NCBI GenBank assembly: GCA_022606135.1 | Contig: JABYQN010000013.1 | Coordinates: 744,001-808,000, forward strand | Source: Fomes fomentarius | Lineage: Eukaryota; Basidiomycota; Agaricomycetes; Polyporales; Polyporaceae | DNA length: 64,000 nt | Direction: 5' to 3' | Program-made: the position numbers and the translations under genes | In this document: positions 12,434 through 23,100 of the stretch, piece by piece | Layout of the letters: every line of letters begins with the position of its first letter | Numbering within the stretch: position 1 is the stretch's first letter | The notes under the pieces: model-generated | The model's input: the letters and a program-made list of their open reading frames with translations, nothing else | Told to the model about the DNA's origin: nothing | Databases searched by the model: none

Positions 12434-12514
12434 GGTCCGGTGAACTAGTAGACATGGTGCATGCGAATCCCATTGTCTGGCAAGGTCGTGGTGGTTCAAT
12501 TCCACCGCCGGCCG
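12434..12514 (+). pseudogene. tRNA-Leu-like remnant of bacterial/organellar type
   Basis: A perfect T arm (GGTGG-TTCAATT-CCACC, 12490-12506) is followed by a 7-nt acceptor strand GCCGGCC and a discriminator G. Upstream, GAACTAGTAGAC (12442-12453) matches the D-arm of bacterial and organellar tRNA-Leu, and GGCAAGGTCG resembles their long variable arm. The 5' acceptor GGTCCGG pairs at only five of seven positions, the D-stem 5' half seems shortened, and the anticodon stem has mismatches with an eight-base loop. It is therefore probably a dead tRNA, perhaps inserted organelle DNA, rather than a working nuclear tRNA. Confidence 0.35.
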
Positions 12515-12912
12515 GTCTTCCAAGAATCCCGTGAAGCTGTGCCAGGTAATGTAGCTTAACCGCATCCCGGAAGGGCCATCATAGTGCCACGTTTGGCAAC
12601 TACGATGGTACTCGCCCACAAACCGCATCATACATTGCAGTCAGGTGTCTTCTCTCCGTGCATCGATACACACCCGTGCAAGTGCAAGCGAACGATGTCA
12701 CAGCCAGTAGGACAAGGGTGATTACAAAACTATATATCGTGTCAAATCCAAAGCCAAGTACGAATACACACGCATATGCGTATCTCATCATCAAGGTCGT
12801 GATCTCGTGTCGCTGTGTGGGCGTATGTGTATGTGTACAAATGATAGACGATGCATGCAGTCCAGAGTGAACCAGCCCTCCGCAGCCTCCACGTGCATCC
12901 CAGATGCCAGGG

Positions 12913-15286
12913 CTACCGCACCTCCTTCGGGGGCACCCAATCCGGGATAGTCTTCCAGTCAAACTTCTCGCTCTCGCTCCTGAACGCCTCCAGCGCCGCC
13001 TTCGGCACGAGGTCGATGTAGTTCGGCGGCAGCAGGTCGTCGTACTTTGTCGTACCGGGCTTGTACAGCTGCCTCCGCCGCGCCGCGGCAAAGTCCGGTT
13101 TCGTGGACTTCACGACAGCAGACGACGTCGTGCCGGCTGGGGGCGCGTTCTGTCCGAAGAACGACGTGGGACCCATAGACGTGGACGGGGTCGTCGTCGT
13201 GGACATCGCAGAGGGGAAGGTCGACAGACCGAGCCCGGACAAGCCGGGTAGCTCGCCTGACGACTGTTGGTTCGTGAGCGAGCTAAAAACAGAGGTAGGT
13301 TGCTGTTGCTGCTGGCCAGCGGTGGCGGTGGACGACGAGCCGAAAGCTGACTGCATGGGCGCGGATGATGGTGCGCCAAAGGCAGAGGTGGTGATAGTGC
13401 CACTGCCGAAGACCGATGTCGACTGTTGGTTGTTGCCTCCGCCGAACGCGGATGGTACGTTGTTGGTGTTGCCTGTGGTGGTGTTGGCCGCACCGCCAAA
13501 GGCTGACTGGCCGAACGCCGACCCCCCGGGTGCCTTGGCTGCTGCTGCGAGCCCAAACGCTGAGGGCTGGCCACCCGCGAAGGCGGAAAACGCGCCCCCG
13601 CTTGAGTTTGCGGTGCTGTTGGTCCCAGAGGAAGATGGGTTGGCGAACGCGGAGAATGCGCCGCCGTTGGAGCCAGCAGACCCTGCGCCAAAGGCAGAGG
13701 TCGCCGCGGGCTTCCCGAATGCACTCTGTCCGAATGCAGACTGTCCGAAAGCTGATGTTGTCTGTGGTGCCCCGAACGCTGACGGGACGGTGCCAGATGC
13801 TGGTTGCCCGAACGCCGACGTCGTGCTTCCTTGAGCAGGCTGCCCGAACGCTGATGTTGTCGTCCCCGGTGCTGGCTGACCGAACGCAGAGGTGCCGGCG
13901 GGCTTTCCGAATGCAGACTGGCCGAATCCTGATTGGCCGAATCCTGATGCTGGGGCGCCTTGTGCGGGCTGGCTGAAAGCCGAGGTGGTTGCACCCTGCG
14001 CGGGTACGCCAAACGCTCCGGTTGTCGAGCCCGTAGCGGGCTGACCAAAGGCTGAGGTTGTTGTACTTGAGGCGGGCTGGCCGAATGCGGACGTGGTCGC
14101 GGGCTGACCGAACGCAGAGGTTGTAGCATTTTGCGTTGGTTGGCCGAACACAGACGAACTTTGTGCTGGCTGCCCGAACGCAGAGGTTGTGGCGCCTGAT
14201 GCAGGTGCGCCAAATGCAGAGGTTGTTGCACCCGACGCAGGCGCACCGAACGCAGAGGCAGTTGTGCCAGACGCAGGCTGCCCAAACGCTGAGGTGCCGG
14301 AAGCGGGTTGTCCGAAGACCGATCCCCCAGCCGGCTTACCAAACCCTGACTGGCCGAACGCTGACTGTCCGAAGGCGGAGGACGTTGTAGAGCCAGAGCC
14401 AAACGCTGATGAGCTTGCGGGACCGCTCCCGCCCCCAAACGCACCGAATCCTGAGGGTTTTCCGAACACGGACGTAGAGGCGGGCGCGCCGAAGGCGGAC
14501 GTTCCTGAGCTGCCGAACGCTGATGTCGAACCAGGCGTATAGCCGGTTGGCGTCCCACCAGAGGCTTGCGCCTCTTGGTTTTTGGCAGCGTGGGCATATA
14601 GACCCTGCATATTTGTACGAGCACTGGTGTACTTCGCTTGTGCGGCGGCATTCTTGTCCGCCTCGTACTTCAACTACGTGTGGCGGGGGGGTGTGTTGGG
14701 GGAAGGTTCGCGCGTATGAGAGAAGATGTGGGACGCACGTATTCCTGAATGGTTCCTGCACGGGCTGCCTGCGCAGCCCTAACCCGCATTTCTTCGGGGG
14801 ATTCGTCCAGCTCCGTGATGAGGGTCGGCTGCATCTTGGCGGGTGCGTACGAAGACAAAGACCATACTGGCTTTTCGGATTCGAGATCTCGCCTGATGGA
14901 TTCAATGCTGAAGAGTTTGGAGAGATCAGCCATTGAGAGACTACGTCAGATTGAGTTTGCCGGGGAGAGGAGGGAGAGGAGCGAACGTGAATAGAGAGGC
15001 AGTGGTCGCTGCGGTAGGAGGTCCTGTGGCGGAGGGGTTCCATGATTGGTCTATGTTGGCCGACCATAGAACACAAGACAATTCCGTATGAGGTAAGGGG
15101 ACGAGTGTCAGAGTGAGACAATAACATGGGACGCACTTCCGAAGCCGCCTTGTCTCTGGCCGTCGCGTGGATGTTCATTCCTGCAGCTGTCTCCAAACCT
15201 GCATGTCCCCCGCAGAAAATATTGACAGACCGCCTGTTCAAATCTGTGAATACTACTGGCCAGAAAAACAACAGAACACGTACCAT
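12913..15286 (-). CDS. NUP42: Nup42/Amo1-type FG nucleoporin with CCCH zinc finger, ~699 aa
   Basis: Nuclear-pore protein of the cytoplasmic-side mRNA export module (Nup42 in yeast, Amo1 in fission yeast, NUP42/hCG1 in animals), which helps Gle1 activate Dbp5. Exons (minus): 15286..15284, 15233..15137, probably 15023..14987, 14940..14739, 14673..12913; the total is divisible by three. The first coding exon is just the ATG. Then comes one CCCH finger (CQYFLRGTCRFGDSCRNEH), a helical region with ESEKPVWSLSSYAP, and about 430 residues of SAFG/SVFG repeats spaced by Gln/Pro/Ala/Thr linkers. A conserved C-terminus (KPDFAAARRRQLY ... FDWKTIPDWVPP) follows, as in the family. The 37-nt exon is inferred only from frame and has a weak donor (GTTCGC). 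The repeat-rich exon produces long meaningless frames on other strands and frames. Confidence 0.88.
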
Positions 15287-15748
15287 GAGGCTGTAGTCCG
15301 TGTGGCGAATGCAACTCTTGCAAGAACCGACGCGTGCTCAATTCTGGCGAGTCCATCATAGCGCTCCTTCGGGTCCCGAGCTCACAGTAGGACCCAGGAA
15401 ACCGCTGACAAGCGCCGCTGTGGGAATAGGCGCCCCACACCAATCATACCTTGCGATGGGTACCTCGGAGCTCCTATGCAAGAAAGGACAATTTCCATAG
15501 ATGAGGGTATGTAGGTCTAAAAAGAGGTGGAGGGGGCCGGTGGTTATCGGGTTGTAAAAGTGTGGACAGGAGTGCGATATTATGAGAACCATCCCTTACA
15601 CGGTGGACAGAATTTCGATCCCACGGGACAATATACCGTTTTGCATCCAAATTGACACTATAACGTACGAAAGCTAGCGATACACAGCATCACACAGAAG
15701 ATAGCCAAGAGAGTACGCGAACGCGAAAGAAAAACTTGCACAACAGCA
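15287..15748. other. Intergenic: Nup42 5' side to TAF4 3' side
   Basis: Presumably the Nup42 promoter and 5' leader plus the TAF4 3' flank. No gene seen. Confidence 0.5.
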
Positions 15749-17227
15749 TCATGTCCAGGCCTTGGCCGCACCGCGACCGCCTCCATGCCCCCGCTCGTTG
15801 TTCACCACGAATATCGCATCATGCAGCGTGATAGCCGTCCGTCCGTCCACATCCTTCTGCTGCTGCTGCGAAGTGGTCTTCGTGCCCTGGTACGGCTTCG
15901 CCCAAGTACTAGTCGCGCCCGTTGCCGGGGTCGTAGTCGTCGCTGGCGTACCCGCCCGCGCGGCAGGCTTGGGTTTTGCAGGAGTCGACGCCGTCGCAGC
16001 CGACATCCACGCATACTTGCCCGTGCCCAACCCTGCCGCCTGGCTCGCGACCGCGTTCGACATCTTCTTCCGCACGTCCTCGGACATGTTCCGCGCAGTC
16101 ACCCCCGGGCCCTCTTTCTTCTTCTTCTTCTTCGGCCCGCCCTCCTCCTCTGTCCCTGCCCCGTCTGCCGCAGCGCCGTTCGCCGCGGCGGTGAGCGCGG
16201 CTGCCTGTGCCGCCTGCGTGTCTTGCCGCTCTTTCCGCTCCCGCCTCTCTCGCACGTCTTCCTCGCGGTACGCTTTCTGCAGTGCTTCGAGCTGTTTTGA
16301 CACGTCCGAGCGGACCTTGATGCTCCACATCGGCGTACCGTCCTCGTACGTGCTCGGGGGGTGATCAAATTGCGAATCTGTTCGGTGCTTTGCGGCAGCG
16401 ATCATGGAGGTGAGGAGAGATTGGAGGCGGAAGCGGACCGCGAGCGCGAGATAGTCAGTGGACTCCTTGGGGATGTTGTTGATCTTGTATCGCGCCCCAA
16501 TGGTGCGCATCGTGTTCCCGATGTGCAGCGTGTCGAACTGGGGCTTGTCGGGCTGTTTCCGGGACCGATCCTCGTAGGGTCGGTACGAGTAATATTGGTC
16601 GCTCGTGCGTTGCAGCGTCTCTTCCTCCGCCTAAGAACAGGCTAAGGTCGGCGGGGTGGGCAAGATGTGACAGATACAGAGACATACCTTGAGGTCAACC
16701 CCTGCACTCCCCAATGCATCGTTCAGCGTCGCGACATCCGTTGTGTCTACCGTAGACTGGGTTTGTGCGGGTTGCGCGATAGGTCGTATGACAGAAGCGG
16801 CTGCCGTCTGCTGAGACTGTTGTGTTTGGGGTGTCTGGTATTGTGTTTGGCTCTGGGTAGCCTGGGAGGCGGTCTGCTGGTGCGCTTGTTGCGCGTACTG
16901 TGGATAGTGTGTGTATCCCGTCTGCGCGTAATGGCCATACTGATAATGCGAATATGGAGTTGTTCTGCACAGGTCTAGAGTTAACCAAAAGGGTTCAGAG
17001 GAACGAGGAGAGAGATTCACGTCGTATGGGTCGTATGGGTCGTCGCGTGCTGAGGATGCTGCGACTGTTGTTGTAGTGCAGGATCAATGGGGATTTCTGA
17101 GCAGTAATGAAGCCCTCGCTGGATACGTTCAGACTTATTCCAACTCACGGCTAGTCTGAGGCCACTGAGCCGCTGAGAAGGTAGTTGTTGTCGGTGGTGG
17201 TTGGGGTTGGCTGTCCTCCGCCTTCAT
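15749..17227 (-). CDS. TAF4: TFIID subunit TAF4, 437 aa
   Basis: General transcription factor subunit. TAF4 pairs with TAF12 through a histone-fold-like region and anchors TFIID. Exons (minus): 17227..17149, 17096..17021, 16964..16688, 16630..15749; introns are 52, 56 and 57 nt, all GT-AG with consistent phase. The N-terminus (MKAEDSQPQPPPTTTT) and second and third exons are Gln/Thr/Tyr-rich (QQSQHPQHATTHTTH, then HQQTASQATQSQTQYQ). The conserved TAF4 C-terminal domain starts around GSAGVDLKAEEETLQR and continues through NTMRTIGARYKINNIP, SIKVRSDVSKQLEAL, the charged REEDVRERRERKERQ helix and a KKKKKK basic patch. It closes with DGRTAITLHDAIFVV near the C-terminus. The protein is shorter than animal TAF4, as is usual in fungi. 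The start is the only ATG that links all exons in frame. Confidence 0.88.
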
Positions 17228-17853
17228 GTCGAGAGAGAATTGGGAATTAGCGGTCAGGAGGTTAGCGGTCAGGAGGAGGGCCTGAGTATGTTCAGGTAGT
17301 CCAAACAACGCCAAAACAACGCAAATGCCGAGAATTGCAGAAGCGAGGTAGCAAACAGCAGCAGAGTTTGAGAGTCAGACTGAGGTTGCCACAACTGAAG
17401 TTGAGTTGAAACTGGTCACGGCGCCTCCATCGGCTACCGTGACGGAATTGAGCGCCTATGTGGAAACCCATAATCACGGCATACGTTCAACACCAGGGAC
17501 TGTAAAATCTGTGGGATATATCGCTGCACTACATAGAGTACAAAAGATGTGCTTCTAAATATTCAGGGCGGTAGGGCGGGTAAAAGTGTGGATAGGAAAG
17601 GTGCACAAATAGTGCCGCGATATAGTAGTGGTCCAAGAAGCAGGACATAAAGAGTCCCAGAGGTTGTTTGCATTGTCAAATGAGTGTTGACCTTTATCCA
17701 TGCTGACTGTCTATATGTATACTATGTAGGTGTTTCCAGGGACAAGTATCGATCCTAGTGGAAAATATTAGCGACCGGCCGCACGCGTCTTCGTGAAGTT
17801 CCTGCTCTCTACCATCACCCTCGCGGCCGTCCGCTGTGTCCATTCACACATCT
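17228..17853. other. Divergent intergenic region TAF4 / methionine aminopeptidase
   Basis: A 626-bp spacer between two diverging genes, so it must hold both promoters. I see no gene and no unambiguous element. Confidence 0.5.
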
Positions 17854-19964
17854 ATGCAGCTTCTTGGTTCTCTGACACGTTCACTGACTAGGGCACGGCC
17901 TCTCCCCGTTAATCTGCGCATTCCATCACGTCCCTGGAGACACAGGCCACCAACCCTCACACCGCCACGACATCTCAGTTCAAATGCTGCGTCCAAACAT
18001 GAACATGAACCTGAACATGAGTCTGACCAGCCGTCAGAACACGACTTGCGTTATGGCTTCTACGGCGTGATACTCCCCGAGGAGCCTTTCATCTGGGGCA
18101 CGTCTCACATCATCCCTCGCGGAGTGCCTCCGCAGATCCCCAGACCGCCTTACGTGCCTGACCCTTCCGACCCGGATGAGGGGCAGAGGTCTGTTATGGA
18201 TAGACGCATGGGGACCGAGCGCAAGTTGATCACGGATCCGGAGGACTTGGTGCGCCTGAGACGGTCTGCGAGGCTCGCCGCGACAGTGCTGCAGTATGCG
18301 GGCACGCTCGTGCAGGTGAGTCGGTATCCTATCAATTTCTTCAAACCAATTTTAGGGGTGGTCAAAGTGCCCGGTTTCAAAGTCGGTTCCGGACACGGCT
18401 TTGTTGCCGATTCTGGACGTTCTGAAGTCTGATGAATCGCCTCAGAGGTTGGGGTGGTCAGAGTGCGCATGGCCAGAACCGCGTGGCCAAGAAATGGATT
18501 CTGGCCGTCGTTGCGACTTTAAAGTCGCCCTAGTGGTCAGAGTACCCGGTTCTGAAGTGGGTTTCGGACACGATCTTGTTGGCGATCCCGGATGTTCTGG
18601 GGTCCGATGAATCGCCTCAGAAACCGGCTGTCACTCACTGAGATGGTCAGAGTGCAGGGTGGTTTTAAGACGTTTCGGGTGGGTCTGGTTCTAACAATAA
18701 AATGAATTATTCGGTGTATTAAAGTGGACTTATTCTCTGCAAATCAGCATGCATGACCAGAATCGAGTGGTCAAGAATTGGACCTTGGCCGTCGTTGCGA
18801 CTTCGGAGTCGCAACGACGATTCTGCTCGATTTTGTCAGAATCGCAATTCTGACGTCCAAGACCGACCGGAAACGACACAGAATCGCAAGTGCCACTTTG
18901 ACCACCCTTTATATGCCATTGACGCAGCAGGCCGCTTCTCAAAATGAGAGGTACACTGCCGCCCCCTAGCTGCACACTGACACAAAAGTTGACCAGCCCG
19001 GGCGCACGACCGACGCGATAGACGAAGCCGTGCATGAGTTCATCCTCGCGCACGGCGCGTATCCCTCTCCGCTGCTCTACAAGGGCTTCCCCAAGGCATG
19101 TTGCACAAGCGTGAACAACATCATCACCCACGGCATCCCAGACGAGTTGAGCTACCCGCCCCCAATCCCACATCACACACCGCGAGGCTCACAAGTGACA
19201 TCTCCCACCCGCCGGGTCGGACCCGCGTCCGCACTCGTAGTCGGCCGCTGCAGGACGGGGACATACTGAACATCGACATTACTGTGTACCTAGATGGGTT
19301 CCATGGCGATACGTCGCGAACCTTCCTTGTTGGAGACGTCGTACGCATATTTCGCAATCCAGTTCTTCGGGTATACACTCATGCGTTGGCCACAGGACGA
19401 GAAGGGGCGCGACCTGGTCAACGTGACTGAGGCAGCGCTCGAAGCAGGCATCGGTGCCTGCGGCCCCGGCCGACGTTTCAGAGGCATCGCGAAGGCCATA
19501 CATGAACTGTTGCGAGGGCGGGACTACTCAGTCTGTCCCATGTTCACCGGACATGGGATTGGCCGGGAGTTTCATCGACAACCATGGATCATCCATAACC
19601 GTGAGTCTCCCCCCACATTACATGAGCACAAGATCCGATGGTAATGAGATATATGCGTAGTCAACGATGAGCCGGGTGTCATGGAACCTGGAGACTGCTT
19701 CACAATCGAAGTGAGTACCGCCTTCACGGACCTGGATGTGATGCGCTGAGCCTGCGTCTTTCAGCCCGCTATCGTCCAAGGCACCGAGCCTACTGGTTTC
19801 ACTTTTCCAGACGGCTGGACGGCCTCTACAGAGGTATGGTCTCTGCGTGCAAGCAATTCGACTCGCTGACCCTGGACCGTCCTCAGAATTGCGCTCGATC
19901 GGCACAAGCGGAGCATATGGTCCTGATCACCGACAGCGGCGTAGAGGTCCTGACCAAACCATAG
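17854..19964 (+). CDS. Methionine aminopeptidase, mitochondrial (MAP1D-like), 370 aa
   Basis: Removes initiator Met from nascent proteins. Exons: 17854..18315, 18997..19145, 19241..19340, 19396..19600, 19661..19710, 19765..19833, 19887..19964. The first exon begins with an Arg/Ser/Thr-rich, acid-poor stretch ([18 protein letters not shown]), a likely mitochondrial presequence, followed by a His/Glu-rich linker. The pita-bread fold is complete: substrate His in ITHGIPD, metal ligands Asp in [14 protein letters not shown] (both Asp, 11 apart), His in TGHGIG, Glu in DCFTIEP and Glu in QAEHMVL. No zinc-finger or Lys-rich extension, so it is the organellar rather than the cytosolic MAP1 type. A GTG in frame at 17836 was not taken as start because ATG 17854 follows. 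Intron 1 is 681 nt and full of repeats; the other introns are 53-95 nt. Confidence 0.9.
18358..18854. repeat. Direct repeats and palindromes inside intron 1 of the aminopeptidase gene
   Basis: A unit of about 90 bp at 18358-18446 (starting GTGGTCAAAGTGCCCGG) recurs at 18533-18621, each ending GATGAATCGCCTCAGA. A second unit of about 50 bp at 18469-18520 recurs at 18755-18805 (both containing GGCCGTCGTTGCGACTT). Embedded are a 16-bp perfect palindrome GCGACTTTAAAGTCGC (18513-18528), a 13-bp stem with TCGG loop (18790-18819) and an 8-bp stem GTCAGAAT/ATTCTGAC (18835-18854). The pattern looks like a small repeat family or MITE-derived sequence in a dispensable intron. Confidence 0.75.
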
Positions 19965-20112
19965 TTCGTGTCATTAGCGGACATCGCGAGAGCACATGAT
20001 CATTACACGCTACAGAACAGATATGGAAAAACTTGAGAAAGCATCATATGCAAGGGCTACACTAGAGCTACGAGAGAGGAGAGAGACAGGTTGGAAGCTG
20101 GACACTACGAGC

Positions 20113-23100
20113 CTACGAGGGGACGGAGATCCGCTCCTGCACAAAATACGACAACACCTGCGTCAAGTCCACGTCGTTATCCCCCAACACCGTCGCGCTC
20201 TTCGCAATCACAGGCTTGGCCTTGTTCAGCAGCGACTGCAAGTCTGCCGCCATCTCGCCCTTCATCCCCCTCCTTAGTCGCTCAGCCATCGTCATCGACG
20301 CCTTGAGCGCCCTCCTCTCCTTCAACGACGCCGCGTCCGTCGGCTGGCCCTCGACAAGCATGTCGTCAGCATCAGGCTCGTTCGATGGCGCGTCAAATTC
20401 AGGTTTTGACAGCCACATGGCAAGCTGCGTGACCGCATACAACAAGGCCGCTTCGAGGTTTCGCCGAGTGACTGCGACCGTGTCTCGGACATCGAGCGCT
20501 TTCTCTGTGGACGTCGCGGGCGTCAGGGCCTGTGTCGGCGGGCGGTCGACGAGAAGCCGAAGGATGTCCAGAGAACAGTTTCCCAGCTCAAGCAATGTTC
20601 CGAGTGACGTAGGCTCCCCAAGCACGACCTTTGAATGCTGGATTTCGATTGCTTGATCAGCATGCATGGAAGGAAAAGAGAAGCTGTGTCGAGACACTCA
20701 CCGGCACGATCAACGCCTGAGACACTTGCCAGTCCTCGGGTTCCCCGAGCAGGACGGTCTCCGCACTGCTGATGTCGATCAATGCGGACAGGAGCGTGCT
20801 CGACAGGCGATATAGGCGATGGACGAGACGGGCGAGGAATGGTCGTCGCATTGGATCCACTGCTTCCGATGGATTCCGTACTGATGATGATGCTCGGTCC
20901 GCGTCGACCTTCGTCCGTTCCTCCGCCGTGATGGGCTCAAAGAGACTGGCAAGGTGGTTAGGATGGGTGAGCGCATAATTAAGTTGCTGGAGGAGGAGCA
21001 ACGCGTCTGCTGTGAAGGCGGCCATTACCCGTTTGACGGCGTCGTTGGTATTTACAGCCGACCCTTGCGCGATAGCAGCATAGACGTTGACGACCTGCTC
21101 AATTTCCTCGAGGAGAGGGAGTGTTATAGGGTCGTCGATGGTCCAGGAAAGCGATCGGTGGATCTGCTCGTTGTAAAACTGGAGCAAACCGCACACTTCG
21201 GACTGGAAGAAATGTCCATGCTTGCCCAGTGCCGTTGTGACTCCAGCGACGATGGCTAACATCGAGCAGTAAGCGCGGTGTGCAGGACTCTCTTCGCCGG
21301 GGAGCTCAGGAATAGTGACGTCAATCTTGCCCTCCCGGATCGCCACGCTGATCCCGTTCTCGATGTATGCGACCAGGATGCCCTCGCTCGCAAGCCTTTC
21401 CGCTGCAGGAGTGATGCTGGCCATCGCCATGTGGAAAGAGAGGACGTGTGGGGTGTAGAGCGGTTGTTTCCGGGCTCGGAGCAGGCCAACGTCCGACATA
21501 CCAACGACATCCATACGAGTGAAGAGCTGGAGACTTGCCCGGACAACGTCGGTCTCCTGGCATCGAGTGAGCCAGAGAGTGGGTGAAGGGTTGACGTCCA
21601 GTCGTGTGCACTGCTCGAAGACAGCTACGAGCAATTCCATGTCCTGGTCGACATCTAGGTCGAGTTGTAGGCGTGCCCTGTCAAACGTCACTCGTAGGCC
21701 ATCAATTACAAAGACGAGGGCCACATCGAGGAGAGCAGCGATGGCAATACGGTGTTCTGCATGGAGAACTTTTGGCCGGCGTGATAGGCTCCTGCTATGA
21801 CGAGCACAAAAGTAGAGCACCTGGAGGAGTGGTCGATGGAATGGAACAGGAACCTGGCCGAGAATCGATCTCCCAGGAGACTGCGCGGTGTTCTGGATGA
21901 TACCTCGCGCATTCTTCACTAGTGCAACGAAGCGTTGTACCTCTTCTTTCTTGTCGGAGGTGGAGAACCAGGCGATCTCGAGCAGAGACAGGAGTAGGGA
22001 GAGTCGTGCAGAATGGATAGTCGACATCATCTCTCCGGACCGTTTCTCAGCAGCAAGGTCTCTCGAGAGTGAATCGGCAAGGGAAAGCAGGAAAGGCCTG
22101 ACCGTCACGTCGCCGCGAAGGTACGGGACCACCTGGAGCAACAGATATTGCCACGACTCCGCCAGCGTTGTTTGCACGTGAGCTAGAGAGAGATTCAAGT
22201 TGATTGTATGCAGATTGCGATATGCTTCCCCCGCTTGAGCGTCATCGTCCAAAGCATAGGGCTGGAGACGGAAGCGTGCAAGCGATGCAGAGAAAGCGAA
22301 ATCGTCGCCATATTCACGTTCGACAATTGGTTCCTGAGCCTCCAGGTGACTAAGAGAGAGGGTCGGATAGTGTTGCTTGAGCATGTCGCCGAACTTGTCA
22401 TGGAGTTCGGGGTGGTATGCACTCGCAGCAGCCTCGGGAATGAGCTCGACCATCTGGTCTTCCGACCTGAGCGTCCCTGCAATTGCCACGTAGCTTGGAG
22501 GCTTATCTTTGCTAGCCTCAGCCGAGTTACCACCCAGATGCATTCGGATATCGGTTGCCACTATATGCGCTGCATGGGATTTGACCGCGCCGCGATACGA
22601 GTAGATCGAAACCGCTTCGTGGTGGTCCGAGTGTGTCACGCCGTCTGTAACAACGAAGCTCTCCGTGGCGCAGTCCGGCGTAGGCCCGAGTTCCTCCGCG
22701 ACGATACCGGCCAAGTATTCGAAGAACTTGGTATCCTTCCGTATGGGCTCGAGTACCATCGTGTGTTCGTGTCCGTGCTGCCAGACGACATCCAGGAAGC
22801 GCAGGAGCGACGCAAGTAGCTTCGGATTGCTTTCCCACAACTCCTTCCACTCCTCAAGAGTCTCCGTAGCGACGCTGAGCGCACTGACGCTTTTTGGTGG
22901 GCCGCCTGAGTCCTCCGCCTTCTCCTTGCCCTTGACGCTTGGCATGCGGAACTGGCCAGTCACGAAGAGCCGAGCGAGAGCGGGCTCCTTGTCGACGGCG
23001 AGCGTGATGAAGTTCCAGACGGCGCTGCGTAGTTGCGCGTCGTCGTAGGGATGTTGAACGATGCGGACCATGGTAGAGACTGCCGCCTCGGGGTCGGAGA

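Noticed and set aside
13061..14390. Long plus-strand open frames (257 codons and others) opposite the FG-repeat exon of Nup42
   Set aside because: They are read-through of the codon-biased SAFG repeat on the other strand, with repetitive composition and no family similarity.
13110..14651. 513-codon Arg/Ser-rich minus-strand frame overlapping Nup42
   Set aside because: It is a shifted frame of the same repeat exon; the frame with FG repeats and the conserved C-terminus is the real one.
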